34,778 nt of DNA from a bacterium HR25. Lineage in GTDB: Bacteria; Chloroflexota; Dehalococcoidia; SM23-28-2; HRbin24. A program made the translations under genes and the position numbers. Positions within the stretch are counted from its first letter, which is position 1, and every line of letters begins with the position of its first letter. The notes beneath the pieces were generated by a model that saw only the letters and a program-made list of their open reading frames with translations, was not told the DNA's origin and ran no database searches. Location: NCBI GenBank assembly GCA_002898615.1, contig BEIB01000004.1, forward strand, positions 1-34,778, read 5' to 3'. Below, piece by piece: positions 24,431 through 32,964 of the stretch.

Positions 24431-25512
24431 AGCGCCGCAGCCTCCGTCACGGCTATACCACGGGCACCTGCGCCGCCGCCGCCACCAAGGCCGCCACCCT
24501 GGTGCTGGTCACCGGCAAGCAGCCCAGCGCCGTCACCGTCCACCTCCCCATAGGGCAGGAGGCCGTCCTCCCCGTCCACCGCTGCGAGATGCGAGACCGC
24601 TCCGTCCTCTGCTCCGTCATCAAGGACGCCGGGGACGATCCGGACGTGACCAACGGCGCCGAGATCTGCGCCACCGTCTCCTGGACGGAGGAACCCGGCG
24701 TGCACATCCACGGCGGCCCCGGCGTGGGCGTGGTCACCAAGCCCGGCGTGGGGATACCCGTCGGCGAGCCGGCCATAACCCGCGTTCCCCGGCGGATGAT
24801 CATCCAGGCCGCCCTGGAGGCCATGGGTGAGCTGGCAGAACGCTACGGACTGGTGGTGGAGATCTCCGTCCCCGGCGGCGAGGAGCTGGCCCGCAAGACT
24901 ACCAATGCTCGGCTCGGCATCATCGGCGGCATATCCATCCTGGGTACCACCGGCATCGTGGTGCCTTACTCCACCGCCGCCTGGCGGGCCAGCGTCGAGA
25001 TGGCCATCGACGTGGCGGCCGCCAACGGCCTGAGGGAGATAGTCCTGAGCACCGGCACCCAAAGCGAACTCTACGCCCGGGAGCTCCTCTCCCACTTGCC
25101 GGAGATGGCCTTCATCGAGGCCGGCATCTTCTTCGGCCCCGGGCTGAAGCGGGCCGTCAACAAGGGCATCGGGCGGGTCGTCCTGGCGGGGATGATCGGC
25201 AAGCTATCCAAGGTGGCTCAGGGCAAGATGGTGACCCACGTGGCCGGCAACCAGGTGGACACCGACTTCCTGGCCGGCCTCGCTCTGGCCCTGGGCGCCC
25301 CGTCCAACCTGGTGGAGGCGGTGCGACAGGCCGCCAGCGCCCGCCACGCTCAGGCGCTGGTGCTGGCCCACGGCCTGGCCGGCTACTTCGATCTCCTGTG
25401 TCGGAAGGTGTGCGATGCTGCCCAGAGCTACGCGGGCGGCCGTCTGGCCGTGGAGTGCCTTTGCTTCGACGAGGTAGGCCAGCTACTGGGGAGGGCGGCC
25501 ACCGATGCCTGA
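24409..25512 (+). CDS. cbiD: Cobalt-precorrin-5B C1-methyltransferase CbiD
   Basis: This 367-residue enzyme methylates C1 after ring contraction in the oxygen-independent cobalamin pathway. The hallmark LRHGYTTGTCAAAATKAA is at the N-terminus, followed by VIKDAGDDPDVTNGAEI and GGVGVVTKPG-like segments. CbiD is a marker of the anaerobic branch; the aerobic branch uses CobF instead. The ATG at 24409 lies 13 codons before the TTGT motif; a longer open frame upstream runs through cbiX. It overlaps cbiX by 22 bases and cbiT by 8. Confidence 0.96.
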   Translation: MEGAGGLKRRSLRHGYTTGTCAAAATKAATLVLVTGKQPSAVTVHLPIGQEAVLPVHRCEMRDRSVLCSVIKDAGDDPDVTNGAEICATVSWTEEPGVHIHGGPGVGVVTKPGVGIPVGEPAITRVPRRMIIQAALEAMGELAERYGLVVEISVPGGEELARKTTNARLGIIGGISILGTTGIVVPYSTAAWRASVEMAIDVAAANGLREIVLSTGTQSELYARELLSHLPEMAFIEAGIFFGPGLKRAVNKGIGRVVLAGMIGKLSKVAQGKMVTHVAGNQVDTDFLAGLALALGAPSNLVEAVRQAASARHAQALVLAHGLAGYFDLLCRKVCDAAQSYAGGRLAVECLCFDEVGQLLGRAATDA

Positions 25513-26128
25513 GCCTCTGCCCAGGAGCGCTGTCTTCCTCGGGCTGCCGGACTGGGCGCTGGCCTCCCAACCGCCCGGGGTTATGACCAAGGAGGAGGTG
25601 CGGGCCATAAGCCTCTTCAAGCTGCGTCTGCGGCCGGACGCCGTCCTGTGGGACATCGGCGCCGGCAGCGGCTCCCTGGCCCTGGAGGCGGCGGCGGTGG
25701 CCGTCCGCGGCCGCGTCTACGCTGTAGAGCGGGACGCCGAGGCGCTGGCCGCCTTGCGCCGCAACCTGCAGTCATTCCCCCGCGCCAACCTGCGCCTGGT
25801 GGAGGGAGAGGCCCCCGCCGCCCTGGCCGGCCTCCCCGCCCCGGACGCCGTCTTCGTAGGGGGCAGCGGCGGCCGCCTGCCGGGGATACTGGCGGCGGCG
25901 GCGGAGGCCCTCCGGCCGGGGGGTCGCATCGTCGTCAACCTGGCTAGCCTGGACAACCTGGAGCTGGCCCGCCACCAGTTGGCGGAGCTGGGCTTCCGTT
26001 ATCAGGTGGTGATGGTCAGCGTGGCCCGCAGCCGTGAGCTGAGCGGCCTCACGGCCTTCGAGGCGCTGAACCCTGTCTTCGTTCTGAGCGCCTGGCGCGG
26101 GGAGGAGGAGGGCCATGGGCCAGCGTAG
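25505..26128 (+). CDS. cbiT: Cobalt-precorrin-6B C15-methyltransferase (decarboxylating) CbiT
   Basis: This 207-residue S-adenosylmethionine methyltransferase has the Rossmann SAM-binding motif DIGAGSGSLALE (50-61), and GLPDWALASQPPGVMTKEEVRA before it, which is typical of CbiT. It methylates C15 and removes the C12 acetate carboxyl. In aerobic organisms the same activity is the C-terminal part of CobL; here it is a separate gene, and its partner cbiE lies 3.3 kb downstream. It overlaps both neighbours by 8 and 14 bases. Confidence 0.94.
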   Translation: MPEPLPRSAVFLGLPDWALASQPPGVMTKEEVRAISLFKLRLRPDAVLWDIGAGSGSLALEAAAVAVRGRVYAVERDAEALAALRRNLQSFPRANLRLVEGEAPAALAGLPAPDAVFVGGSGGRLPGILAAAAEALRPGGRIVVNLASLDNLELARHQLAELGFRYQVVMVSVARSRELSGLTAFEALNPVFVLSAWRGEEEGHGPA

Positions 26129-26822
26129 AGGACGATTCTACGGCATCGGTGTCGGCCCCGGGGACCCGGAGCTGCTGACCGTGAAGGCCGTGCGCATCCT
26201 GGAGCGGACGCCGGTGGTCTGCTATCCTCAGTCCATTGGCGGCGAGGGGAGCCTGGCCCTGGAGATCGCCCGCGGGGCCGTCTCCCTGGACGGAAAGACG
26301 CTGATCCCCTTCCCCTTCCCCATGCGCCAGCCCCACACCACCGAGACCTGGCAGGAGGCCCTGAAGTTGGTCCTGAGCCACCTGGCGGAGGGGAGGGACT
26401 GCGCCTTCGTCACCGAGGGCGACCCCTTCCTCTTCAGCACCTTCGTCTACGTCTACGAGGAGCTGCGGGCCCGCTACCCTGACATCGAGGTGGAGGTGGT
26501 GCCCGGCGTCACCTCGGTGACGGCGGCGGCCGCCCGGGCGGGCATCCCCCTGGCCGCCGGGAGGGAGCGCATCGTCCTCCTTCCTGCTCTCTATCACCCG
26601 GACGCCATAGGCCCCGCCCTGGACGCCGCCGATACCGTCGTCCTCCTCAAGGTCAACCGCATGCTGGAGCGGACGCGGGAAGAGCTGGCCGCCCGGGGCC
26701 TGCTGGAGCAGGCCGTCCTGGTGGGGCGGGCCACCCTCCCCCAGGAGCAGGTGCTGCAAGGGGAGGCGGCGCTGGATGGCCGCCTCCGGGACTACTTTTC
26801 CCTTCTGATAGTGCGCAGGTAG
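26115..26822 (+). CDS. cbiL: Precorrin-2 C20-methyltransferase CbiL/CobI
   Basis: This 235-residue tetrapyrrole methylase adds the C20 methyl group to (cobalt-)precorrin-2. It has the N-terminal GIGVGPGDPELLTVKA loop, VTEGDPFLFSTFVYVYEEL and VEVVPGVTSVTAAAARAGIPLA. The ILERTPVVCYP segment is typical of the C20 enzyme among its paralogues. ATG at 26115 overlaps the end of cbiT by 14 bases. cbiF follows after 2 bases. Confidence 0.94.
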   Translation: MGQRRGRFYGIGVGPGDPELLTVKAVRILERTPVVCYPQSIGGEGSLALEIARGAVSLDGKTLIPFPFPMRQPHTTETWQEALKLVLSHLAEGRDCAFVTEGDPFLFSTFVYVYEELRARYPDIEVEVVPGVTSVTAAAARAGIPLAAGRERIVLLPALYHPDAIGPALDAADTVVLLKVNRMLERTREELAARGLLEQAVLVGRATLPQEQVLQGEAALDGRLRDYFSLLIVRR

Positions 26823-26824
26823 CC

Positions 26825-27607
26825 ATGGGCGGCAAGGTATGCTTCATCGGCGCCGGGCCGGGGTCCCCTGACCTCCTCACCCTGAGGGCGGCCCGCCTGC
26901 TGGGCCAGGCTGACGTGGTCATCTACGCCGATTCCCTGGTATCGCCCGAAGTGCTGCAGTTCTGTCGGCCCAATGCGGAGGTGCACGGCAGCGCCGCCCT
27001 CACCAGGGAAGAGATCGCCGACCTGATGCGACGAGGGGCCACCGCCGGCAAGCTGGTGGCCCGCCTGCACAGTGGCGACCCCTCCCTCTACGGCGCCCTG
27101 CTGGAGGAGATACGTTCCCTGGAGGAGGCGGGCATCGATTACGAAGTGGTTCCTGGCGTGAGCTCTCTCTTCGCTGCGGCGGCCGCTCTCAAGGTGGAGC
27201 TGACGGCGCCCGGCGTGGCCCAGACGGTCATCGTCACCAGAGCAGCGGGGCGGACGCCCATGCCGCCGGGCGAGGAGCTGCGGGAGCTGGCCCGTCACGG
27301 TGCCACCATCGCCCTCTTCCTGGCGGCCGCCCGCCTGGGCCAGGCGACGCGTGATCTGATGGCCGGGGGCTACCCGCCGGAGACACCGGCCGCCCTGGTC
27401 TACCGCGCCACCTGGCCGGACGAACAGGTGCTGCGGGGCACCCTGGCCGATATCGCCCAGCGGGCGCGAGAGGCCGGCATCACCCGCCAGGCGCTGTTGC
27501 TGGTGGGCCGCGTCCTCGATCCGTCCCTCAAGGGACCCGGCGGCCCCGCCTCCCGCCTGTACGATGCCGCCTTCAGCCACATGTTCCGCCGCGGGAGGAA
27601 GGCATGA
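26825..27607 (+). CDS. cbiF: Precorrin-4 C11-methyltransferase CbiF/CobM
   Basis: This 260-residue tetrapyrrole methylase methylates C11 of (cobalt-)precorrin-4. Landmarks are VCFIGAGPGSPDLLTLRAARLL at the N-terminus, VIYADSLVSPEVL, LHSGDPSLYGALLEE and VVPGVSSLFAAAAAL. The YADSL and SGDPSLYGA segments are specific to this member of the family. Its end overlaps cbiG as ATGA (27604-27607). Confidence 0.95.
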   Translation: MGGKVCFIGAGPGSPDLLTLRAARLLGQADVVIYADSLVSPEVLQFCRPNAEVHGSAALTREEIADLMRRGATAGKLVARLHSGDPSLYGALLEEIRSLEEAGIDYEVVPGVSSLFAAAAALKVELTAPGVAQTVIVTRAAGRTPMPPGEELRELARHGATIALFLAAARLGQATRDLMAGGYPPETPAALVYRATWPDEQVLRGTLADIAQRAREAGITRQALLLVGRVLDPSLKGPGGPASRLYDAAFSHMFRRGRKA

Positions 27608-28692
27608 CCGCCATCAGGGCCCGCCGCCCCATCGCCGTCGTGGCACTGACCCGCGGCGGCGCCCGCCTGGGCGAGCGTCTAACCCGTGCACTGGATGGCG
27701 CCGAACTTTACGTCGAGCAACGTTTCCTGTCCCTGGTAGAGGGGCCGGCCCGTCCCTTTGCCCTGCCCCTGGAGCCGCTGCTGGCGGAGCTGTTCCCTCG
27801 CTACCCTTCGCTGGTGCTCTTCCTGGCCGTGGGGGCGGCCGTCCGGCTCTTAGCGCCCCTCCTGGGGCACAAGGCCCGCGACCCGGCGGTGGTGACGGTG
27901 GACGAGGCGGGACGCTTCGCCGTATGCCTCCTCTCCGGCCACCTGGGCCGGGGCGAAGCGCTGGCCCGCGAGGTGGCTGCCGCCCTGAACGCCACTCCGG
28001 TAGTCACCACGGCCAGCTCCGCCATGGGCCTCCCCGCCGTCGACCTCTTGGGGGCGGAGCGGGGGTGGCGACTGGAGGAGCCAGCTCCCCTCACCCAGGT
28101 GGCGGCCGCTCTGGTCAACGGGGAGACGGTGGCCTTCCTCCAGGAGGCCGGCGAGCCGGCCTGGGAGGGGGCGCCGCCGCCTGGCATCGTCCCCTACGCC
28201 GACTGGCCCTCTCTGCTGGCCGACCGCCCTCCCCGCTGCCTGGTGGTGACGGACCGCCTCCTGCCGCGGGACGAGATGGCGGCGCTGGGGGCCGTCCTCG
28301 TCTACCGGCCGCCCACCCTGGTGGCCGGGGTAGGCTGCCGGCGGGGCGTTCCCGGGGACGAGATCGCCGCCTTCGTGCGGGAGGCGCTCTGTCGGCTGGG
28401 CCTCTCGCCCCTCTCCCTGTATGCCCTGGCCACGGCCGACATCAAGGCCGCGGAGCCCGGGCTTCTGGAGGCGGCGCGACTGCTCCACGTCCCTCTTCTG
28501 TCCTTCTGCAGGGAGGAGATGGAGAGCGTCGCCCACCTAGTGACGCCCTCCGCCTCCCGCGAGCGGCTGGGGCTGCCCTCGGTGTCGGAGGCGGCGGCCC
28601 TCCTGGCATCGGGAGCGAATCGACTTCTGGCGCCGCGGGCCAGGAGCGGGAGGGTGACGGTGGCCGTCGCCCGCCGGGAGGTGGCCCCGTGA
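27604..28692 (+). CDS. cbiG: Cobalt-precorrin-5A hydrolase CbiG
   Basis: This 362-residue protein opens the delta-lactone and releases the C20 fragment as acetaldehyde in the anaerobic pathway. The central segment AVGAAVRLLAPLLGHKARDPAVVTVDEAGRFAVCLLSGH is diagnostic. A C-terminal CobE-like domain (from about 235, VAGVGCRRGVPGDEIAAFV) is fused, as in most CbiG. The usual GGAN after LSGHxG is GRGE here. It starts inside the cbiF stop and ends inside the cbiH start (GTGA), so translation is probably coupled. Confidence 0.95.
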   Translation: MTAIRARRPIAVVALTRGGARLGERLTRALDGAELYVEQRFLSLVEGPARPFALPLEPLLAELFPRYPSLVLFLAVGAAVRLLAPLLGHKARDPAVVTVDEAGRFAVCLLSGHLGRGEALAREVAAALNATPVVTTASSAMGLPAVDLLGAERGWRLEEPAPLTQVAAALVNGETVAFLQEAGEPAWEGAPPPGIVPYADWPSLLADRPPRCLVVTDRLLPRDEMAALGAVLVYRPPTLVAGVGCRRGVPGDEIAAFVREALCRLGLSPLSLYALATADIKAAEPGLLEAARLLHVPLLSFCREEMESVAHLVTPSASRERLGLPSVSEAAALLASGANRLLAPRARSGRVTVAVARREVAP

Positions 28693-29429
28693 CTGGCGCT
28701 CTCTGGGTGGTAGGCCTGGGCCCGGGGGACGAGTCCCTCCTCGCTCCCGCTGCCCGCCGCTCTCTGGAGGAGGCGGAGGTGGTGGTGGGCTACCGCGGCT
28801 ACCTGGCGCTGGTCGCTCACCTTCTCCAGGGAAAAGAGGTGGAGGCGTACCCCCTGGGGGCAGAGATGGAGAGGGCACAGCGCGCCCTGACGCTGGCGGC
28901 CAGCGGCCGGCGTGTCGCCCTCGTCTCCAGCGGCGATGCCGGCATCTATGGCATGGCCTCCCTCCTCCTGGAGCTCTGGACGGAGCGGGAAGGGGGACCG
29001 GACGTCCAGGTGGTGCCCGGGGTGCCCGCCCTGGCGGCGGCGGCCGCTCTCCTGGGCGCCCCTCTGGGACAGGACTTCGCCGTCGTCAGTCTGAGCGACA
29101 TCCTCACCCCCTGGGAGGCCATTGCCCGGCGCCTGGAGGCGGCGGCCATCGCCGATTTCGTCATCGTCCTCTACAACCCGCGCAGCGGCCGCCGCACCTG
29201 GCAGCTCCAGGAGGCCCGGCGCATCCTCCTGAAGCACCGCTCGCCCGTGACGCCGGTGGGGATAGTCCGCCGGGCCTACCGCGAGGGGCAACAGGTGCGC
29301 ATCACCACCCTGAGCGGGCTGGACGCCAGCCAGGTGGACATGGAGACGCTGGTCATCGTGGGCAACTCGCAGACGCGGGCTGGCCGGGGCAGGCTGGTGA
29401 CGCCCCGGGGCTACCGGAGGGGGCGCTGA
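28689..29429 (+). CDS. cbiH: Precorrin-3B C17-methyltransferase CbiH/CobJ
   Basis: This 246-residue tetrapyrrole methylase catalyses C17 methylation with ring contraction. Landmarks are LWVVGLGPGDESLL, VSSGDAGIYGMASLLLE (with the preceding VVGYRGYL), DFAVVSLSDILTPWEAIARRLEAAA and DFVIVLYNPRSGRR. The start is a GTG at 28689, overlapping the cbiG stop; a much longer open frame upstream passes through cbiF and cbiG and is not real. There is no fused nitrite/sulfite-reductase-like domain and no cobG or cobZ nearby, in keeping with the oxygen-independent branch. Confidence 0.95.
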   Translation: MTGALWVVGLGPGDESLLAPAARRSLEEAEVVVGYRGYLALVAHLLQGKEVEAYPLGAEMERAQRALTLAASGRRVALVSSGDAGIYGMASLLLELWTEREGGPDVQVVPGVPALAAAAALLGAPLGQDFAVVSLSDILTPWEAIARRLEAAAIADFVIVLYNPRSGRRTWQLQEARRILLKHRSPVTPVGIVRRAYREGQQVRITTLSGLDASQVDMETLVIVGNSQTRAGRGRLVTPRGYRRGR

Positions 29430-30106
29430 TGGAGACGGTCTACATAGTGGGCGTCGGCCCTGGCGACCCCGAGTACCTGACGCTGAAGGCGCTACGGCTC
29501 GTCCAGGAGGCGGACGTGGTGGCCGGCTTCGCCACCGTGCTAGCCACTGTCCAGCCCTACATCCGCGGCGAGGCGCTCCCCATGAGCTATGGCGATCAGG
29601 GCCAGGTGCTGGCCCGGGTGGCGGAGGCGGCCCGCTGCGGCCGGCGCTGCGTCGTCTGCGCCTGGGGAGACCCCTCCGTATCCGCCCGGGAGCTGGTGGA
29701 ACGGGTGCGCCGCACCCACCCCCGTGTGGAGGTGGTGGCCGGCGTCAGCTCCCTGGCCGTCGCCTGCGCCCGCACCGGCACCGCCTGGGAGGAGGCGGTC
29801 TTCGTCACCCTCCACCAGCGGGCCGACGTGACGGCGGCCCTGGAGGAGCTGGCCTACCACCTGCACCAGGGGAAGCGCCACGTCTTCACTTTCCCCCGCC
29901 CCTACGACCTGGTGCCCCACCTGCTGGCGCGGCACCTCCTGGCCCTGGGCTTTCCCTCTGCGCGGCCGGTGACGGTGCTGGAGCGACTGACCCTGGAGGG
30001 GGAGCGGCTCGTTCCCCTCACCCTGGGGGAACTGGCCGGCCGGGAAGACCTGAGCGACCTCACCATACTCCTCTTCCCCAGGCCGGAGGGTGAGCCCGAC
30101 GAGTGA
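29429..30106 (+). CDS. cbiE: Cobalt-precorrin-7 C5-methyltransferase CbiE
   Basis: This 225-residue tetrapyrrole methylase corresponds to the N-terminal half of CobL and methylates C5. It has VYIVGVGPGDPEYLTLKA at the start, AWGDPSVSARELVERV, VEVVAGVSSLAVACARTG and FVTLHQRADV, the last being typical of CbiE. The ATG shares one base with the cbiH stop (TGATG). Its working partner cbiT lies upstream in the same operon. Confidence 0.93.
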   Translation: METVYIVGVGPGDPEYLTLKALRLVQEADVVAGFATVLATVQPYIRGEALPMSYGDQGQVLARVAEAARCGRRCVVCAWGDPSVSARELVERVRRTHPRVEVVAGVSSLAVACARTGTAWEEAVFVTLHQRADVTAALEELAYHLHQGKRHVFTFPRPYDLVPHLLARHLLALGFPSARPVTVLERLTLEGERLVPLTLGELAGREDLSDLTILLFPRPEGEPDE

Positions 30107-30116
30107 GGTGACGACG

Positions 30117-30656
30117 ATGACAGAGGAAGGGCGAAAGTCCCGCACCGGACTGGTGGTGCTCAACACCGGCCACGGCAAAGGGAAGACCACGGCGGCGCTG
30201 GGCGTCCTCCTTCGCGCCTGGGGCCGCGGCATGCGGGTGGTCATGCTCCAGTTCATCAAGGCCTCCCACCATCGCTTCGGAGAGCACAAGGCAGCGGAGA
30301 GGCTGGGCGTGGAGGTGGTGCCCATGGGCAAGGGCTTCACCTGGCTCTCCAAAGACCTCAACGAGGACAGGGCCATGGCCCGCGCCTGCTGGGAAGAGGC
30401 GAAGCGGCGCCTCTCCTCTGGCCAGTACGACATCGTCATCCTGGACGAGATCACCTACCCCATCAAGTACGGTTGGCTGGAGGCGAAGGAGGTCATCGAG
30501 GCGCTGCAGGCCAGGCCGCCGGGCCTGCACGTCGTTCTCACTGGCCGGGACGCCCCTCAGGAGCTCATCGACTTCGCCGACCTGGTCACCGAGATGCGGG
30601 AGGTGAAGCACCCCTACAAACGGGGCATCAAGGCCCAACCGGGCCTCGAGTACTAG
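30117..30656 (+). CDS. cobO: Cob(I)yrinic acid a,c-diamide adenosyltransferase (CobA/CobO type)
   Basis: This 179-residue enzyme transfers the 5'-deoxyadenosyl group of ATP to the Co(I) corrinoid. The modified P-loop GHGKGKTT (18-25) and the segments VVMLQFIK, DIVILDEITYPIKYGWL and VVLTGRDAPQELIDFADLVTEM are typical of the BtuR/CobO family. I chose the ATG at 30117, with AGGTG upstream, over a GTG at 30090 that would lie within cbiE and directly abut its ribosome site. It follows cbiE after 10 bases. Confidence 0.95.
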   Translation: MTEEGRKSRTGLVVLNTGHGKGKTTAALGVLLRAWGRGMRVVMLQFIKASHHRFGEHKAAERLGVEVVPMGKGFTWLSKDLNEDRAMARACWEEAKRRLSSGQYDIVILDEITYPIKYGWLEAKEVIEALQARPPGLHVVLTGRDAPQELIDFADLVTEMREVKHPYKRGIKAQPGLEY

Positions 30657-30693
30657 GGGGGTGGGCGCCCCCCGGCCCGGGAGCGCGGATGAG

Positions 30694-32058
30694 ATGAAAG
30701 GATTCGTAATAGCTGGCGTCACCAGTGGCGTGGGCAAGACGACCATCGCCACCGGCATCCTGGCCGCCCTGGCCCGCCGCGGCCTGCGCCCGCAACCCTT
30801 CAAGGTGGGGCCGGACTACATAGACCCCACCTACCATCGCGCCGCCTGCGGCGTTCCCTCCCGCAATCTGGACTCCTGGCTCCTCCCCCAGGAGGCGCTG
30901 CGAGAGCTCTTCGCCCGGGCGATGCGGGGCCGCCAGGTAGCGGTGGTGGAGGGAGTAATGGGGCTCTTCGACGGCGCCTCCCCCTACAGCGACGAAGGGA
31001 GCACGGCTCAGGTGGCCAAGCTCCTGGGCCTCCCCGTGGTGCTGGTGGTGGACGCCCGCAAGGTGGCCCGCAGCGTGGCCGCCACCGTCCTGGGCTTCCG
31101 CGAATTCGACCGCGAGCTGCGCATCGTCGGCGTCATCCTGAACGGCATCGCCGGGCCGCGGCACCTGGAGTTCTGCGCCCCGCCCATCGAGCGGGCCACG
31201 GAGCTGCCCGTCCTGGGCTACCTGCCCCGTCGGGACGACCTCGCACTCCCGGAGCGGCACCTGGGGCTGGTGCCCATGGTGGAGGGCCCCGCCGGTCGCC
31301 CCTTCTTCGAGCGGCTGGCCGCCCAGGTGGAGAAGACGGTGGACCTGGACCGTCTCCTCCACCTGGCCTCCGTGCGGCCGCCAGCGGAGCCCCCGCCGCG
31401 CCTTTTCCCTGCGGGGCCGCTGCCCCGCCGCTGCCGCATCGCCGTCGCCCTGGACCAGGCCTTCAGCTTCTACTACCAGGACGCCCTGGACCTGCTGGAG
31501 GCCTGGGGAGCGGAAGTCGTGCCCGTGAGCCCACTGGAGGACGCCGGGCTGCCGGAGGGCTGCGGCGCCCTCTACTTGGGGGGAGGCTTCCCGGAGCTCT
31601 ACGCCCGGGAGCTGGCCGAGAACCGGCCCTTCCTCGAGTCGGTGCGGGCGGCCTATGCCCGGGGTGTCCCCATCTACGCTGAGTGTGGCGGCCTCATGTA
31701 CCTGGGGGAGGAGATCGAGGACTTTCAGGGCCAGCGTCACCCCATGGCGGGCCTCCTACCCATCGCCACCAGCATGCAGGGGGCGCGCCTGCAGCTGGGC
31801 TACCGCCGCCTGCGGGCCCTGGCCGATGGCCCCCTCCTGCGCCGCGGCGAGGAGGCGCGCGGCCACGAGTTCCACTGGTCGCTCCTCCACCGCCGGGCCG
31901 ACGCCCCCGCCGCCTACGAGGTGCTGGACCAGCCCGGCCGGCAGGAAGGGTTCCGGGTGGGCAGCATCTGGGCCAGCTATGTTCATCTGCACCTGGGCTC
32001 CTCGCCCCGTCTGGCGCCCAGGCTCGTCGATGTCGCCTCCGCAGTAACGCCTAATTAA
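30694..32058 (+). CDS. cbiA: Cobyrinate a,c-diamide synthase CbiA/CobB
   Basis: This 454-residue enzyme amidates the a and c carboxylates of (hydrogeno/co)byrinic acid. The P-loop GVTSGVGKT is at 8-16 and FKVGPDYIDPTYH follows. The glutaminase domain has LYLGGGFPELYA and the nucleophile C331 in YAECGGLMYLG. The C-terminal SYVHLHLGS segment holds the matching histidine. The ATG at 30694 precedes the family start MKGFVIAGV; an upstream GTG adds 11 unlikely residues. It is the last biosynthetic gene of the operon, 37 bases after cobO. I see no convincing terminator after it. Confidence 0.96.
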   Translation: MKGFVIAGVTSGVGKTTIATGILAALARRGLRPQPFKVGPDYIDPTYHRAACGVPSRNLDSWLLPQEALRELFARAMRGRQVAVVEGVMGLFDGASPYSDEGSTAQVAKLLGLPVVLVVDARKVARSVAATVLGFREFDRELRIVGVILNGIAGPRHLEFCAPPIERATELPVLGYLPRRDDLALPERHLGLVPMVEGPAGRPFFERLAAQVEKTVDLDRLLHLASVRPPAEPPPRLFPAGPLPRRCRIAVALDQAFSFYYQDALDLLEAWGAEVVPVSPLEDAGLPEGCGALYLGGGFPELYARELAENRPFLESVRAAYARGVPIYAECGGLMYLGEEIEDFQGQRHPMAGLLPIATSMQGARLQLGYRRLRALADGPLLRRGEEARGHEFHWSLLHRRADAPAAYEVLDQPGRQEGFRVGSIWASYVHLHLGSSPRLAPRLVDVASAVTPN

Positions 32059-32115
32059 ACAGTTCAGACTTTTCTAATATCTATAATCGTCCAAGTCCCC
32101 ACCCTATGTATCGAC

Positions 32116-32150
32116 TTGACGTATGACTCGTCATTAGGCATACTGCCAAC
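32116..32150 (+). promoter_or_regulatory. Promoter with overlapping inverted repeats upstream of the DtxR-like gene
   Basis: TTGACG (32116-32121) and CATACT (32139-32144) are 17 bases apart in an AT-rich gap. TGACG/CGTCA (32117-32121 and 32129-32133) is a perfect inverted repeat over the -35. TTAGGCA-TAC-TGCCAAC (32134-32150) is an imperfect one (5 of 7 pairs) covering the -10. Such sites fit autoregulation by the metalloregulator. Confidence 0.5.
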
Positions 32151-32163
32151 TGAGGTGTTAGCT

Positions 32164-32868
32164 ATGCACGCGTACGAGGAACGCGAGGACAAGCCATCTG
32201 CCACCGTTGAGGACTACCTGCACGCCATATACAGCCTGCAGGGCGAAGGCGAGACGGTCATCTCCGCCCGTCTGGCCAGGCGCATGCGGGTGACGCCTCC
32301 CACCGCCTGGGCCATCGTGCAGCGGATGGTGCGGGACGGCCTCATCACCCTGGACGAGAAGAAGGTCATCCACTTCACCGAGAAAGGGCACCGGCTGGCC
32401 GAGGAGATAGTCCGTCGTCACCGCCTCTCGGAGCGCTTCCTCACGGACGTCCTGGGCTTCAGTTGGGCAGAGGCCCATGAGGAGGCCCACCGCTTCGAGC
32501 ACGCCCTCTCGGAGCGCATGGAGGAGCGGATCGTAGCCCTCCTGGGGAACCCCAAGACCTGCCCCCACGGCAGCCCCATCCCGGGCAGCGGCTACAGCCA
32601 TCCGCCGGACCTGGTCTCCCTATCCAGCCTCCGGGAGGGAGACGAGGCGGCCGTGGTCTTCATCTCCGAGGAGCTGGAGGAGGACCTGGAGCTACTCCGC
32701 TACCTGGAGCGAGGCCGCATCATGCCGGGCCAGCTCCTGCGGGTGCAGGAGGTCGTCCCTGCCACCGGCGTCATAGTGGTGGAGGTGGACGGCCAGGTAG
32801 TGCCCCTGGGGCTGAAGGTGGCCCAGAGGATACGCGTCCGTCTCTGCCAGGACGGCTGCCCCTCCTGA
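32164..32868 (+). CDS. DtxR/MntR-family metal-dependent transcription regulator
   Basis: This 234-residue repressor-type regulator has an N-terminal winged helix (about 14-75, ARLARRMRVTPPTAWAIVQRMVRDGLI). A metal-binding dimerisation domain follows (about 80-130), and then a C-terminal SH3-like FeoA domain (about 150-232). Alignment to DtxR and MntR gives candidate ligands D17 and H20 at the N-terminus (VEDYLH), H86/E90/H105 and H109/E112/H113 (AHRFEH). D17 is MntR-like, while H109 replaces the Cys of DtxR. The conserved CPHGSPIPG follows. The metal may be Mn, Fe or Co; position at the end of a cobalt-using operon makes cobalt worth considering. The ATG at 32164 has GAGGTG 6-7 bases upstream. 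Confidence 0.92.
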   Translation: MHAYEEREDKPSATVEDYLHAIYSLQGEGETVISARLARRMRVTPPTAWAIVQRMVRDGLITLDEKKVIHFTEKGHRLAEEIVRRHRLSERFLTDVLGFSWAEAHEEAHRFEHALSERMEERIVALLGNPKTCPHGSPIPGSGYSHPPDLVSLSSLREGDEAAVVFISEELEEDLELLRYLERGRIMPGQLLRVQEVVPATGVIVVEVDGQVVPLGLKVAQRIRVRLCQDGCPS

Positions 32869-32896
32869 TCCGATGGTCAACCAGCGGCAGCACGAA

Positions 32897-32953
32897 GGGC
32901 TGGCCCCGTCCCCCCGGGCGCCCGCTGCCGGGCGGGTGTCGTGGGGCCAGCCC
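32897..32953. terminator. Strong hairpin between convergent regulator and ADH genes
   Basis: GGGCTGGCCCC (32897-32907) and GGGGCCAGCCC (32943-32953) are a perfect 11-bp inverted repeat. The 35-base loop is itself rich in CCCGGG/CCCGC self-complementary sequence. It sits midway between two convergent stops. No U-tract is evident, so it is probably a bidirectional terminator or 3' end stabiliser. Confidence 0.6.
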
Positions 32954-32964
32954 CCTCTCTCATT

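Noticed and set aside
27564..28688. 621-codon open frame ending in cbiH
   Set aside because: Its first two thirds are a shadow of cbiF and cbiG; the protein is low-complexity Gly/Pro/Arg. The real cbiH starts at the GTG at 28689.
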